Assembly (NCBI GenBank): GCA_032622095.1
Contig: CP136067.1
Span: forward strand, 135,537,990-135,601,989
Direction: 5' to 3'
DNA length: 64,000 bases
Source: Siphonodentalium dalli
Taxonomy: Eukaryota > Mollusca > Scaphopoda > Gadilida > Siphonodentaliidae
Shown here piece by piece: positions 24,201 through 32,167 of this stretch (position 1 is its first letter; each line of letters starts with the position of its first letter). The position numbers were made by a program, and so were the translations under genes. Under the pieces are notes generated by a model. That model had not been told where the DNA came from. It saw nothing but the letters and a program-made list of their open reading frames with translations, and searched no databases.

Positions 24201-25623
24201 CCATGTACATCCGTTGTAATTAGTTGGCGGTGTCGGGCAAAAATGTACACATATAATAAAAGGGCAGAGGAATCTGTGCCGTTTGCATCATGCTGTCCGA
24301 ATATTTCGTGGGGCATGCAACGATGTAACATTTAAAAGATTTAGGTCGAAATATTCGGACCACTGCTGCAAACGACTTCGTCCAAGAGTGGATCAAGTTT
24401 TACAGGACACCGTACCCAGCAGCGTGTCACCGAGGGCAGCCAACGCTTCGAAAATGAAACTTGCCGTTGCGGTGATTTAAAGAGAAAATAGGTGATGTAG
24501 TCAATGCGAAGTTAAATTTCAGCCACATGCGGTCATATTGATGTATAATATTTATAAGAGCAATCTGTCTGAAGATCGCTACAATCGATAACTTTTTGGC
24601 TTTCCTATTTTCGAGGCAAAAAAATTATAAACATTTGTAGGTCAAATCACTAATCCCCTTGATTCATTCCTATACTCTTATTACTATTTATTATTACTAC
24701 TATTTATTATTATTTGTATATATGTATTATTATTATTATTTATTATCATTCTGACAAACTCCTGTGGCTAGAGTAGATTCGTGGTTTACTCTAGGTACAG
24801 TAATGCCCTAAATAATTGACTCGTTAACCACATCAGAATTATGGGTAATATTTTAGGATTTAGCCGGAAATATGGCTTGTTGCCATTCAATGGCAACAAG
24901 CCATATTTCGGACTAAATCCTGAAAAATAACTAATTGGATTTAAAATTAAATGGCATTTGGTAGAAATAGAAAATTTCATACCAAAAGTTGTGAAAACCG
25001 GTCAACCATGTAGCTCGATTTGCACATTAATATGTGCGCAATTATCTCAATTAACCTTGTTGCCATCTCCGTTTTAATAACTTTTCATATATGACTATGA
25101 GTATGAGCGCAGTTTGCGAAGTATTCAGTCTCAGAACGAAATATTTGTCCACAATGCCCAAGTCTGTAGAAGAGCAGGCGAGCTCCCTCTATCAAGGACA
25201 AGGTCGTTCGCACAGTATTAATACCGTACTTATTACAACACTTACTACTAGTCCTAATGAGTAAATTGAGTAATATTAGTAGTCTACTACTACTACTACT
25301 AACTTCTAACTTAATCTAAGTCTAGTGAAGACTGAAGTTACAGTGTATACAACATGAGCATGGTTGGGCCATGAAGGTAGGGGGGGGGGGGTGTTTGGAC
25401 AAAGTCAATTTGGAACTATCTCACCTTGAGACGCAAAAGACCTGGTGCATGTTTTGACACTACCACCCACTAGAATTGAGAATTTATTTCACGAGACTGT
25501 ATACAGTATAGCAATGTGGCACATGCCTTGGCATTGTGACGCACGCCCATTTCATATTTAAAATTACACCAAAAATAAGGACTAACCAATGGTAATCGCG
25601 GCTGGATCAAATTTAGGAGGCAT
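154..25623 (-). CDS. RPL12: RPL12, 60S ribosomal protein L12 (uL11), five-exon gene
   Basis: Large-subunit ribosomal protein of the stalk base (P-stalk/GTPase-associated centre), which binds 28S rRNA in the cytoplasmic ribosome. Coding exons on the minus strand are 25623-25587, 22824-22751, 14839-14659, 5103-4996 and 260-154. All four introns have GT-AG ends and the phases match (1, 0, 1, 1). The joined product is about 168 residues against about 165 in vertebrates. It starts [12 protein letters not shown] and contains the family blocks [48 protein letters not shown] and [10 protein letters not shown]. Differences from the usual animal sequence include DPAAITI for DPNEIKV and RQPPHD for GRHPHD. 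The introns (about 2.8, 7.9, 9.6 and 4.7 kb) are full of transposable elements. The introns and intact frame argue against a processed pseudogene. The C-terminus is uncertain, and a 5' non-coding exon may lie upstream. Confidence 0.93.
428..1042. mobile_element. Nested element with AATCGATTATC-rich ends
   Basis: Ends are AGGTGCCACGATTATTGA and, inverted, ATTAATCGTGGCACCCCT. Sub-terminal AATCGATTA/TAATCGATT motifs occur at both ends. A homologous copy in the opposite orientation lies at about 2600-3698, which supports a mobile unit. No clear target duplication was seen. Confidence 0.65.
1055..1755. repeat. 351-bp tandem direct duplication
   Basis: The stretch starting GCAAGTCGCAAATGGAGG at 1055 recurs at 1406 and runs to about 1755. 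I saw one substitution (TTCGATAATTTGG versus TTCGAAAATTTGG). It lies inside the hAT element. The near identity implies a recent event or an assembly duplication. Confidence 0.85.
2600..3698. mobile_element. Second, inverted copy of the AATCGATTATC element
   Basis: Reverse-complement homologue of 428-1042. Shared blocks include the end with GATTATCGAAATCAATAATC, a stretch around CCAGCGACAGTGCAGTTAAC and the block with ATTATAACCATAACATC. It is longer than the first copy (about 1.1 versus 0.6 kb). The outer end near 2600 is eroded. Confidence 0.6.
3905..4415. mobile_element. Long-TIR element related to the AGTCCAAGTC foldback family
   Basis: The right end carries GCTATCATAATATCTTAGCT followed by GTACGAGCAGACTTGGACTA. 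The left end carries, inverted, CTGCTCGTATGAAAACCA then CTAAGATATTGAGATAGC. The same TIR words recur at 25872-25981 and 36861-37745, so this is a third member. It has no coding capacity and lies in RPL12 intron 4. Confidence 0.55.
4996..5103 (-). CDS. RPL12: RPL12 coding exon 4
   Basis: Acceptor AACTATTTTCAG and donor GTATGT. Encodes [20 protein letters not shown], then [17 protein letters not shown], the C-terminal helical part of uL11. The trailing G joins GC of exon 5 to make Gly in [10 protein letters not shown]. Confidence 0.94.
5580..5900. repeat. Two degenerate units of the 'cataactc' core repeat
   Basis: Two successive blocks contain CATAACTCTTATAAAAATC / CATAACTCCATAAATTTTTT, then GGATCAAACCCAT, a Tyr/Leu-rich AT stretch, and ACCAAATTTGA-like or AAATTTGGTTCCGATCAAA words. 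They are part of the ~160-bp family best seen at 8640-9300. Confidence 0.55.
6226..7007. mobile_element. hAT-type element with perfect 8-bp TSD
   Basis: Ends CAGGGACCAGCC and GGCTGGTCCCTG are perfect 12-bp inverted repeats. They are flanked by the identical octamer AATTAATA at 6218-6225 and 7008-7015. Sub-terminal TTCGCCCT / AGGGCGAA motifs are repeated inside both ends (about 6240-6290 and 6910-6985), as expected of transposase-binding sites. No ORF of transposase size. It lies in RPL12 intron 3. Confidence 0.9.
7617..7995 (+). repeat. Dispersed element 'R', copy 1
   Basis: Begins AAAGTGATGTGAAACACTC and includes GATGATGTTTTCTATGGAGTGG and TTTCACGCACCCGAACA. A close direct homologue lies at 60372-60745 and an inverted partial copy at about 58060-58217. 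No coding potential. Confidence 0.65.
8640..9300. repeat. Tandem array of ~160-bp units
   Basis: The word GGGCCATAACTC occurs at about 8651, 8811, 8972 and 9133, a period of 160-161. Each unit holds GGTTTTCGAACTC, GATATTCTTGG, CAAATTTCAATCAAATCGGA and GTTGAAGTTATCGCGC. The last two units are nearly identical. Reverse-complement relatives form another array at 35190-35960. Confidence 0.85.
9760..10700. repeat. Degenerate ~130-bp units ending in a GGAC-type microsatellite
   Basis: Repeated blocks with AGTTATGGCCCTGGCTTCGC, ATTTGAACAAATCTGAAT, GTGAGTCACCTAGGGAACAT and CACACCAAATATGAACCCAT occur at about 9760, 9915, 10065 and 10510. A run of GGACGGATGGACGGACAG follows at 10217. The inverted form lies at 34570-34960, and a copy is split by the insertion at 38202-40703. 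Confidence 0.75.
10850..12400. repeat. Cluster of a palindromic repeat (GCAGAATGAGGTCCC family)
   Basis: Hairpin-capable blocks consist of GCAGAATGAGGTCCC(C)AGAG then GTGAATTTAGTGATGCTA, and their inverse TAGCATCACTAAATTCACCC then GGGGACCTCATTCTGC. Copies at about 10850-10935, 11140-11235, 11385-11460, 11765-11870 and 12255-12375. Between them is a spacer with CCTCAATTATGCATTTTAT, duplicated in tandem (about 11520-11590 and 11641-11712). Related copies at 36650-36870, 37750-37810 and 55150-55510. Confidence 0.75.
12925..13389. mobile_element. hAT-type MITE, TAGTGTTGAAACG family, copy 1
   Basis: Ends TAGGGTTGAAACGATTAATC and, inverted, CGTTTCAACACTA. Flanking octamers CATTAGAA / CAATAGAA match 7 of 8. 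GTCGACTAGTCG-type palindromes lie inside both ends. A longer copy is at 19138-21475. Confidence 0.8.
13455..14462. mobile_element. TIR element interrupted by a hAT insertion
   Basis: The left end carries TTTTATATAGTTTCCTGGG and CTTCTATCAACTAATATTGA. The right end carries the inverse, TCAATATTAATTGATAGAAG and CCCAGAAACTATATAAAA. Removing the hAT element at 13728-14336 leaves roughly 0.4 kb with ~100-bp imperfect TIRs. A larger relative spans 14915-18640. End points are approximate. Confidence 0.6.
13728..14336. mobile_element. hAT-type element with perfect 8-bp TSD
   Basis: Begins TAGGGCCCTG and ends CAGGGCCCTA. Flanked by the identical octamer CACATTAT at 13720-13727 and 14337-14344. GATTCGATTCG-type repeats lie inside both ends. 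Non-autonomous. It is nested in the TIR element 13455-14462. Confidence 0.9.
14659..14839 (-). CDS. RPL12: RPL12 coding exon 3
   Basis: Acceptor TTAATTTCAG and donor GTAAGT. Encodes [12 protein letters not shown], then [20 protein letters not shown] and [19 protein letters not shown], the most diagnostic uL11 blocks. Sixty codons plus one base; the spare A joins TT of exon 4 to make Ile in the family-typical KNIKHSG. Confidence 0.95.
15038..16743. mobile_element. PIF/Harbinger-like non-autonomous element
   Basis: Begins GGCCTAACAAAATTATACG and, inverted at the right end, GGCCTAAACAATATATACG, both continuing into TTTGTTTCCGCTAAC. Flanked by TAA on both sides (15035-15037, 16744-16746). Three-base TWA target duplications are typical of PIF/Harbinger. 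It contains a degenerate tandem block (15340-15860) with TATTATTGTGGG and GCGCATAAGA words. No transposase ORF is visible. Confidence 0.65.
15340..15860. repeat. Degenerate tandem repeat with TATTATTGTGGGC units
   Basis: The words ATTATTGTGGGC, GCGCATATTCCC and GCGCATAAGACACT recur at about 15343, 15592, 15648 and 15750, with irregular spacing. A motif TCGTCCCA repeats at 15405-15465. The short overlapping ORFs here arise from the repeat and look non-coding. Confidence 0.55.
16747..16835. repeat. Solo end of a second GGCC(A)n element
   Basis: GGCCAAAAAAAAAAAACGTC followed by TGTTTCCGGTACCCGGCC abuts the Harbinger-like element. The inverse appears at about 18360-18425 (TGTTATCGGAAACAGACATG then TTTTTTGGCC). 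The pair may be the two ends of one decayed element. Confidence 0.35.
19138..21475. mobile_element. hAT-type MITE, TAGTGTTGAAACG family, copy 2 (split)
   Basis: Ends TTGGGTTGAAACGATTAATC and ATCGTTTCAACACTA with perfect 8-bp TSD GTTATCAT (19130-19137, 21476-21483). It is homologous to 12925-13389 at both ends but longer inside. Interrupted at 19246 by another element. Located in RPL12 intron 2. Confidence 0.85.
19246..20662. mobile_element. CAGGGTTTCCG element nested in the hAT copy
   Basis: Starts CAGGGTTTCCG and ends CGGAAACCCTG, a perfect 11-bp inverted pair. CATGT is duplicated on both sides (19241-19245, 20663-20667). A sub-terminal hairpin CGACGGGACGAACCATGG with its inverse lies near the right end (about 20580-20608). 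The homologous empty site in the 12925-13389 copy reads AAATGTATAAC. The 5-bp duplication leaves the superfamily unclear. Confidence 0.75.
22081..22278. repeat. Foldback element, ~43-bp near-perfect arms
   Basis: Left arm 22132-22174 (GAGACACAGGGATTTGTCGC to CCTGGAATGTCACC) pairs with right arm 22195-22239 across a ~20-base loop. Weaker pairing continues outward (TACTAGTACT / CTAGTAGT). Probably a foldback MITE in RPL12 intron 2. Confidence 0.75.
22751..22824 (-). CDS. RPL12: RPL12 coding exon 2
   Basis: Acceptor TTACTTGCAG lies directly before the exon and donor GTATGT after it. With the one base carried over, it encodes [20 protein letters not shown] followed by GPLGL, matching the uL11 GGEV and APKIGPLGL blocks. 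It ends exactly on a codon boundary (phase 0), which fits exon 3 starting with TCC (Ser). Confidence 0.92.
23952..24662. repeat. Possible TIR-bounded element in RPL12 intron 1
   Basis: The left end reads AGGGGATTAGCGATTGACGTC. The right end, inverted, reads AAGGGGATTAGTGATTTGACC, about 18 matching positions. Internal inverted words include CCGAATATTTCG / CGAAATATTCGG and TTTCATTTTCGAA / TTCGAAAATGAAA. No target duplication identified. Confidence 0.4.
24680..24746. repeat. ATT-rich microsatellite
   Basis: Irregular run of TTA/ATT trinucleotides in RPL12 intron 1. Confidence 0.85.
24798..24932. mobile_element. TA-flanked foldback MITE, truncated copy
   Basis: Starts CAGTAATGCCCTAAATAAT after TA and folds on ATATGGCTTGTTGCCATT / AATGGCAACAAGCCATAT. 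The right outer half is missing. Same family as 43100-43313. Confidence 0.75.
25587..25623 (-). CDS. RPL12: RPL12 coding exon 1
   Basis: Starts ATG CCT CCT AAA TTT GAT CCA on the minus strand, giving [12 protein letters not shown], the characteristic uL11 N-terminus. The exon ends with one extra base (phase 1) before donor GTTAGT. The start context is AAAACAATG. The Met-Pro-Pro-Lys start is family-typical and fixes the start codon. Confidence 0.88.
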
Positions 25624-25871
25624 TGTTTTATCTTTATTTTGACTTTTTGTTATTTAAAAGACAACGTTCGGTGTTGGATGACCCCAATTAGGAGACGACC
25701 AAAAAATGTTGCACCAGTGTCTTTCAATGGAAACCGGAAAAGGAAATATTGGTGCACTCGATTTCTTAATTCGGATCGTATAAAGTAATTTCGCCCGCGG
25801 TATATTTCGTCCTGATCTGTTGAGATTGATTTTTCCAAACTCCAGGCAAAGGTATCTATCTCATCAGCATC

Positions 25872-25981
25872 TGGTCCAAGTCTTCTCGTACTAAAACCGG
25901 CTAAGATATTGGGATGGAGGTGCCGGTCTTTAAAGACCGGCACCTCCATCCCAATATCTTAGCCGGAGAAGACTTGGACTA
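25872..25981. mobile_element. Foldback MITE with a perfect 70-bp palindrome and 9-bp TSD
   Basis: Bases 25897-25966 form a perfect palindrome (35-base arms, CCGGCTAAGATATTGGGATG ... ) with no loop. The outer ends are TGGTCCAAGTC and GACTTGGACTA. Flanked by the identical 9-mer ATCAGCATC (25863-25871, 25982-25990). A nine-base duplication suggests a Mutator-like source. It lies about 250 bp upstream of the RPL12 start codon. Confidence 0.85.
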
Positions 25982-25990
25982 ATCAGCATC

Positions 25991-26459
25991 ATCAATGTTT
26001 GGGGAGTAAGTCGCCATGACTTTTACCCCGACTTTTGCACAGCATCAACAAACCGATGTGGCGGTTTTAGACTTTTCAAAGGCATAAATAGATTCCACGA
26101 AAAAGTGTACCAATTTTGATGTGAAAGTTTCGCATTGCAGGTCTTTTAAATAAAATGTAGAATCAAATGAGTGTTGATTCACTTTGAAGATTTTTGTGTT
26201 ATGTAGCTAGGAAATCGTCATTTTTGCCCATCATCATATATATTTTATTATATTAACACTTTTCTCACTAAAATATGGACATTTTGGACGGAATCAACTA
26301 CCGAGTTTGTGTGACGTTTAACATATATGATGATATCTGCTTGGCGTGCGACCAACAATGACTTTTAATGGTGTCAATTTCAAGAAAACGTGTCAATCTG
26401 TGCGATTACAACTTTATTTTTTAAATTATCGTGTATTTTCCCCATATTTTTTCAATTTT
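25991..26459. other. RPL12 upstream region, nothing recognised
   Basis: AT-rich unique-looking sequence upstream of RPL12 on its strand. No long ORF, no clear promoter motif and no repeat ends seen. A 5' untranslated exon and promoter could lie here. Confidence 0.4.
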
Positions 26460-27220
26460 AATCAAGATGTGTGAACGTCAGACAATTCCGTCAAAAATAT
26501 GACGTTCACATCGGCATTAGCATAGGGCTTCGGATCAAGAAAATTATTCCACCATATGGTAAGTCTATTCAAAAACAGGCTAAACGTTACAATAAGGCCT
26601 CCCTGTATCATACCAAATATCTCTAAAAATATATGTTGTCGATTAGAAGTGTGCTAATTTTTCCGCCGAAATTTCCGCTAGACTTGACCTCTGAACTGCA
26701 AGTTGTTTTGCCGCGAAAAACAAAATCAAAGAAAAGATCAGGACAGTTTTCACTCATTCGACATGAGGTAAGTCCTCTTAAAAGTACTTCATTGTTAATT
26801 AATTCCGTCCCATTTTCTGACGTTAGCAACACGTATAATTAGAGGGCCCAATGGCGGCTTATCGGCCAATTCCACATGTACTACGTCATTGAGTGATGCT
26901 AACGTCAGTCTCTAGACGGAACTTTCAATGTGAACGTCAGCTTGTTGACGGAACCTTTGTTGTGAACGTCAGCACGTTATTTGTGGATTTGTCCGTCAAT
27001 ATTCTGACGTTAGCATAATTAGAACTGGGCGAAATATCATCTTCCGGTATTCTTTTCTCATATATCTGGCTTTAAAAGATACTCTAAAATTACTAGAAGT
27101 ACTACTTCGTAAATAAAACGATGTTAAGTTGAGTATTATAACAGGCATTATGAAGATCAAAGTTGCTAACGTCAGGAATTTTCCGTCTAATGTTCCGTCA
27201 AATTACTGACGTTAGCAACG
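26460..27220. repeat. Cluster of CTGACGTTAGCA / GTGAACGTCAG motifs
   Basis: At least nine copies of TGACGTTAGC or TGAACGTCAG, in either orientation, at about 26469, 26500, 26817, 26899, 26932, 26963, 27003, 27166 and 27206. They are often paired with GACGGAA/TTCCGTC a few bases away. The spacing is irregular and the two orientations converge. They could be sub-terminal transposase sites or CRE-like sites; no function is proven. Confidence 0.6.
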
Positions 27221-27406
27221 TTTCAGAAAAGTAAAATAAAATCATTTAAAACTCAAAAAATATTGAGGTCCTAGGTCTATTCTTTGTTTCAATGTCTTTG
27301 TAATTGACGTTTCCCAACAATTAGCCCAGAGAATGTAACTGAACATATTTCTGAAAAACTTGTTTTTTCGGTAGTTCACTGGTACACATTTTCGTGGAAT
27401 CTGCCA

Positions 27407-27975
27407 TTTGATAAAGTTGACCATCAACTACTCATCCTAAAACTGAAAAGAGTGCAGGCATATAGGTAACACCACAGTAAATTGTATAACACAATTCCTC
27501 TCCAACAGAACACAGAAAGTCCTTGTTGACTCGGATGGTTCTGAATCAGAATCCTGTCCTGTATATTATCAGGTGTCCCTCAGGGCTATGCCCTTGGGTC
27601 CTGCCTCTTCCTGATCTACATCAATGATATTCCCACATCCCTGAAATGCCACACACGACTCTTCGCAGATGACACTATCGTCTACTGTACCATCTCACCC
27701 CACTGACTGTAAGGTTCCACGCATCTCCAACAAGATTTAAATCAACTTGAAAAATGGGGAAAAGAATGCGGAATGGGCCATATCTTTCAACACCAACAAA
27801 TGTGAAATAATTACAATAACTAGGAAAAAGGAACCAATAACAAACAACTATCTACTTCATGGCGCTATATTGAAAAACACCACTGCAACAAAGTAACTCG
27901 GCCTAACCATCACAAACAAGCTTGAATGGAAACCTCGCATTAACAACATACTGAATAAAACAACGAAGTGGCTAA
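27407..27975 (+). pseudogene. Non-LTR retrotransposon reverse transcriptase fragment (decayed)
   Basis: Conceptual reading across at least one frameshift and several stops gives FDKVDHQLLILKLK, FLSNRTQKVLVDS, then LSGVPQG, LFLIYINDIP and FADDTIVY, followed by FNTNKCEIITITRKK and LGLTI. These correspond to the RT palm and catalytic F/YADD motif of LINE-type (Jockey/CR1-like) elements. No endonuclease domain is seen upstream and the frame is broken, so it is a dead 5'-truncated remnant. The DNA is less AT-rich than its surroundings. Confidence 0.88.
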
Positions 27976-28530
27976 AGAACGGTATACCGCTCTCTAGTAC
28001 CACAGGGGCATGTGACGCGCTCCGCTGTCCGCCCCCATTTTGCGCTGCCCACATACACCGCTTCTATATACGCGCCTGATTCACGTTAATGGTAGGATAA
28101 TATACACAAGGGGAACTGTATAAATTCACCCTTTTACCATCCCTCGGCAATTGGACAAATTTAGGCCATTCACACCAGTAATGTTAACGATATAGCCACG
28201 GATGTGTCGGCGAATAATTCATCTTTCAATCAATACCACAAACTCCAATCAAAACCATTCATATATACATAGCATTTGATAAATTGTTAACCACCGAATA
28301 TTGTCTCCGAAGACCGTAAATTTTCGGATTGATCCGGCTCAAAAAATACAATGGACGATATCTTCCTCTAACTTCACCTCCGCACGGCTTACTATAATTA
28401 AAAATCGGTCAAACGATCAACTCAACAACTAGCGTTCAGGTACTTCTTGTCGGCTAATAATTTATTTACTCATACAAATCAACAGATCGTCAGTAAATAA
28501 TTTCTATAGAGGAGAAATCTGTCGATAATT

Positions 28531-28724
28531 CCAACTTTTTTTTCATTTTTTCTTTACGAATCACGCAGCGCCTCATTTTAATATTCATTATGACCTGACC
28601 TCTATTCTAATACTGAGCGGTGATTGGCTGTTTCTACTATTGCAGTCATGGAAAGGTCAGGTCATAATGAATATTAAAATGAGGCGCTGCGTGATTCGTA
28701 AAGAAAAAATGAAAAAAAAGTTGG
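28531..28724. repeat. Perfect 71-bp inverted repeat with 52-bp loop
   Basis: Left arm 28531-28601 (CCAACTTTTTTTTCATTTTT to TATGACCTGACCT) is exactly complementary to right arm 28654-28724, including homopolymer lengths. The loop holds GCGGTGATTGGCTG, a CCAAT-type word. The perfection over 71 bases points to a recent origin. Confidence 0.9.
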
Positions 28725-31350
28725 ATCTAGCTTCCTAAGATACCTATATTAATGCAACACTATTCAAATTTTATCACAACTTACTTCAATTTGAAACGAA
28801 ATGTCAGACATCACACAACTTTGTGGAATGTGGAATGCTTATTCTCACTAGCCATTGTTTATTTTGTCACCATATTGAGCCATATTCTTCCACTGTCAAC
28901 ATTTGTCAGATGTTGGGTTCATCATTTACAATGCGAGTCCGGAATTATGCCGATAAAAACAGAATTAAAAACAAAATACCGCGTTAAAAAAAAATTACCC
29001 GTCGCCGGCTATGTTGCCCGCAGCGGTGTATTACTGGGCATTTGCCAGCAGCGGGGATTATATAGGATGATCACAGTGCTCTCTACCTCCATCTCTATCT
29101 CTCATCTCCTGTTATCTTACTAGTATCTCAAGATTAAGCAACTTGACAGTCCTGTTGATGGAGGAGGGTGGGATAGCACGGTTTGGTTATCATGTTTCTA
29201 TATACGGTATGAGTATTTTAACTGTCAAGCTGCATTCCTTTATATATCTATATTTGTTTATCTCTATTATATATGAATGTAACACTCTGTATTTCGCTGT
29301 TGTATTTGAGCTTATGCTCACCTGTCAACTTGTTATGCATCTATTAGTCATTACAAATTATATATCTATCTCGTCGGAATGTCATATCACGACAGCAGCA
29401 ACTATTTATCGGCCACAATAAGTCCAATACTTGCAAACTCTGAGTACCTTTAGCACTACACCACACGAGGGGGGACAAACTGTACTACTAGATGATCAAT
29501 ATAGACGTCTGAGACAATGGTGTTCATAGTGTGGCATGAACCGGTAAACCCAGTACCCGGTACGTCTGGTGGGGAATTAGTCAGTCCTCTTGCAGCCGAT
29601 TCGCAACGGAAGTTGGGTCGAGTTTTCTGCGGGCGAAATTACCCAGCGCATCTGTTTTGATTGAAGGGAAATAACTCTATAACCGACAGCTAATTTATGT
29701 CTGCTACTCCGACCATAAAATAGGAAAATGTTACTTTTTACCTTTCTATCACGCAACATGTGTTGTTATCCATTGTCTTATGTACATGTAGATTGTGAAA
29801 TATAAATTTAAATACATGCTTTGAAAATAACGACAGTGGATGGTGTATGGACTGTCACTATGGAGTATGGTCTTTAATGTAAAAGTTAAAAAAAAATTAT
29901 TTTCATTCTCAATCAGCTGTCAATTTCTGAATTTGAATTTCTCATTTGTCAACTACTGTATAACAGTATGTAGTACTGCATCAGGAGTCGATATACTGTT
30001 TTAAATTTGAATAGCATTTTGCAGCACTGTGTAGAATTTGTATAGCATTCCCTACCAATACCGGTACATGTCTTTGATTGATTGATTTATTTATTTTTGA
30101 TATAATTTATAAAGACATGCACGTATATTGTTTTAACAGGTTACAAATATAATAAATTACAAGCAAATAAAAAGGAGTTTTTAACATAATTTCAGTTGTT
30201 AGGCTATATAAGAAATCGCAAATTTTGAAACAAAAATGAGGCTGTAAAGAAGTCAAAGTGAATACCATTACCAATGGTATGAATCTACTATGATGGCTGA
30301 AATTTAGAGTACATGTACGGCTAGATATCGGGGATGGCACAAAAAACACTCGAAGGCTTAATTCCATTGTGGTCCCTGAGGCTGATATGCTACCGGCCAC
30401 GAGGCAGACAATATAGTTACCACAAAATTCTCCATTTTGATACTAAAAAATAATGGTAATGACATCAATGTTAATAATAATATATTGATATTTTACATTG
30501 ATAATCATAAAGCCATCATCAATGTGGATAAAATAATTTATCATCATAAGTGCTACATTTACAAGTAATCTTATGATTGTGAATATGTTTATTTTAAAAG
30601 AAATGATCTTTTCACCGACCAGGTGGATGAGACGCCTGGCAGATCCATATAACATAACAAGTCTGACACTCGTCTCATTCACCGGGTCTATGAATACTGA
30701 CCGATATAATATTATATTAATATTAGTAATATTAGTGCTGCTGCAAGAGGTGCCTGTGGGATCTGTGTCGGTTCGGTGACTTTGTAAATGATGGATACGC
30801 ACCACTGCATATACGCACCACTGCCATGTATGGCCGGTTTTGGACTGGTCTGTCCATGACAGAAAGATGGAAAGGGCACTTTTCCGCAAAAAGGGCATTT
30901 TCTCCGCAAACTCGGGAAAATAACCATAAATTCATTGTGGCAAAAATCCCTATTTTAATGGTATTTGTCGGATTTATGGCCGTTTTGTGATAAAATTGAC
31001 AAAAAATTAATATTCCTTGTGAAATTGGTGGTATTTGGACCAAAAAAGTCACATTTTGCTATAAAAACACGAGATTAAACACACAAAAAGCATTTTCTGT
31101 CTCCAGAAAAAGGGCAAGTCCTGCCCCCGCTCGCCCCCCTTGGTCAAGGGCAGGGGGGTCAGCTGCCCCCTCTGCCCCCCCTCTTCCGACGCCCCTGTGG
31201 AAACCCGAAATACAGGCAGCAGTTTCAATTTCATTGTAATGTAATGTAAATTGGTTAGCAAAAATTGGAAATCGCATGCATCGCAAAATTTAAAATGGAG
31301 CCTTGCAATGTATGTATCGTCGTAATTTGTATGGGAGGCCAAATTCACAT
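28725..31350. other. Region without recognised genes
   Basis: Short ORFs up to 151 codons show no family signature and no splice-consistent extension. Only low-complexity features stand out: TTTATTTATTTTTGATA-type runs near 30080 and a GC-rich stretch of GCCCCC words at 31120-31195. Confidence 0.5.
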
Positions 31351-31524
31351 TAATAATTGGGCTTCTAGACGATTGGTACTTGGACGTTTGGTACCTGGAC
31401 GTTTCGTACCATGTGGACGATTGCTACCATTTCAGTGATTGATGATTGGTACCATATAAAATTGTGTTGGCTTATATTTAAAGTTACTTGTAATAGTGTT
31501 TTACAGTTTTATTGGAATATATCA

Positions 31525-32167
31525 TACTAGCAGATTAGCCCGCCACTGGCGGGATTGGTCCCATGGCTTGGGTCAATCCATTAAATATTTTTTTTTCAAG
31601 GTACCGGTAACCCCGTACAGGCACGCCGACAGCATGCTATCATTTGCCGGTACCCGTTTCAAGGTCATGTTGGATGGACAAAATAACCCAACAAAAATAT
31701 TCCCCATCCCGAGTTGACCATACATAAAAATTTTCACGTCGATGTCACCGCTGACGACCGAGATATCGCCCAATGTCATTTGTGGGTACCTGTTTCAAGG
31801 TGAAGGTCACCTCAGGCGGACAAACTGACCTGATGAAAATCTCCCCCATCCCTGGAAGCCCTAAGTAGGAAATTTCGTCTCGTTATCCCCAGTTTCCGAG
31901 ACGATCGATTGAGCCATATTTATACTCGTGTATATAAACGCTCTTTAACAACGACACCGCAGATACGAAAGCTCTTTAATCATTAACCCATCAATCCCCA
32001 TTACGGTGGCAGTTGAAGGGTGAAGGAGTGGTCACACGGGCTCGCGATTGGCCCGATTGCACTGCCTGTGGGTTTTGACCCTTACACAGCAAGTTTAGGT
32101 TTAATCGGCCCAGCAGTTCTCGAGTCTATAGCGCACATATATACGGAAGTCTCAAAATATATAGTAG
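31525..32167 (+). mobile_element. Diverged pearl/Helentron-like element, array member 1
   Basis: Begins ACTAGCAGATTAGCCCGCC and ends TCTCAAAATATATAGTAG directly against the next element. Contains two related internal blocks with CATTTGCCGGTACCCGTTTC / CATTTGTGGGTACCTGTTTC and CAAGGTCA / CAAGGTGAAGGTCA. Assignment rests on the shared start and tail words. Confidence 0.5.

Noticed and set aside
154-25623. RPL12 processed pseudogene
   Set aside because: Four phase-matched GT-AG introns and an intact frame across all exons are incompatible with a retrocopy.
30443-30898. 151-codon minus-strand ORF
   Set aside because: The composition is Ile/Asn-rich as expected from AT-rich DNA, no domain is recognisable and overlapping ORFs occur in other frames.
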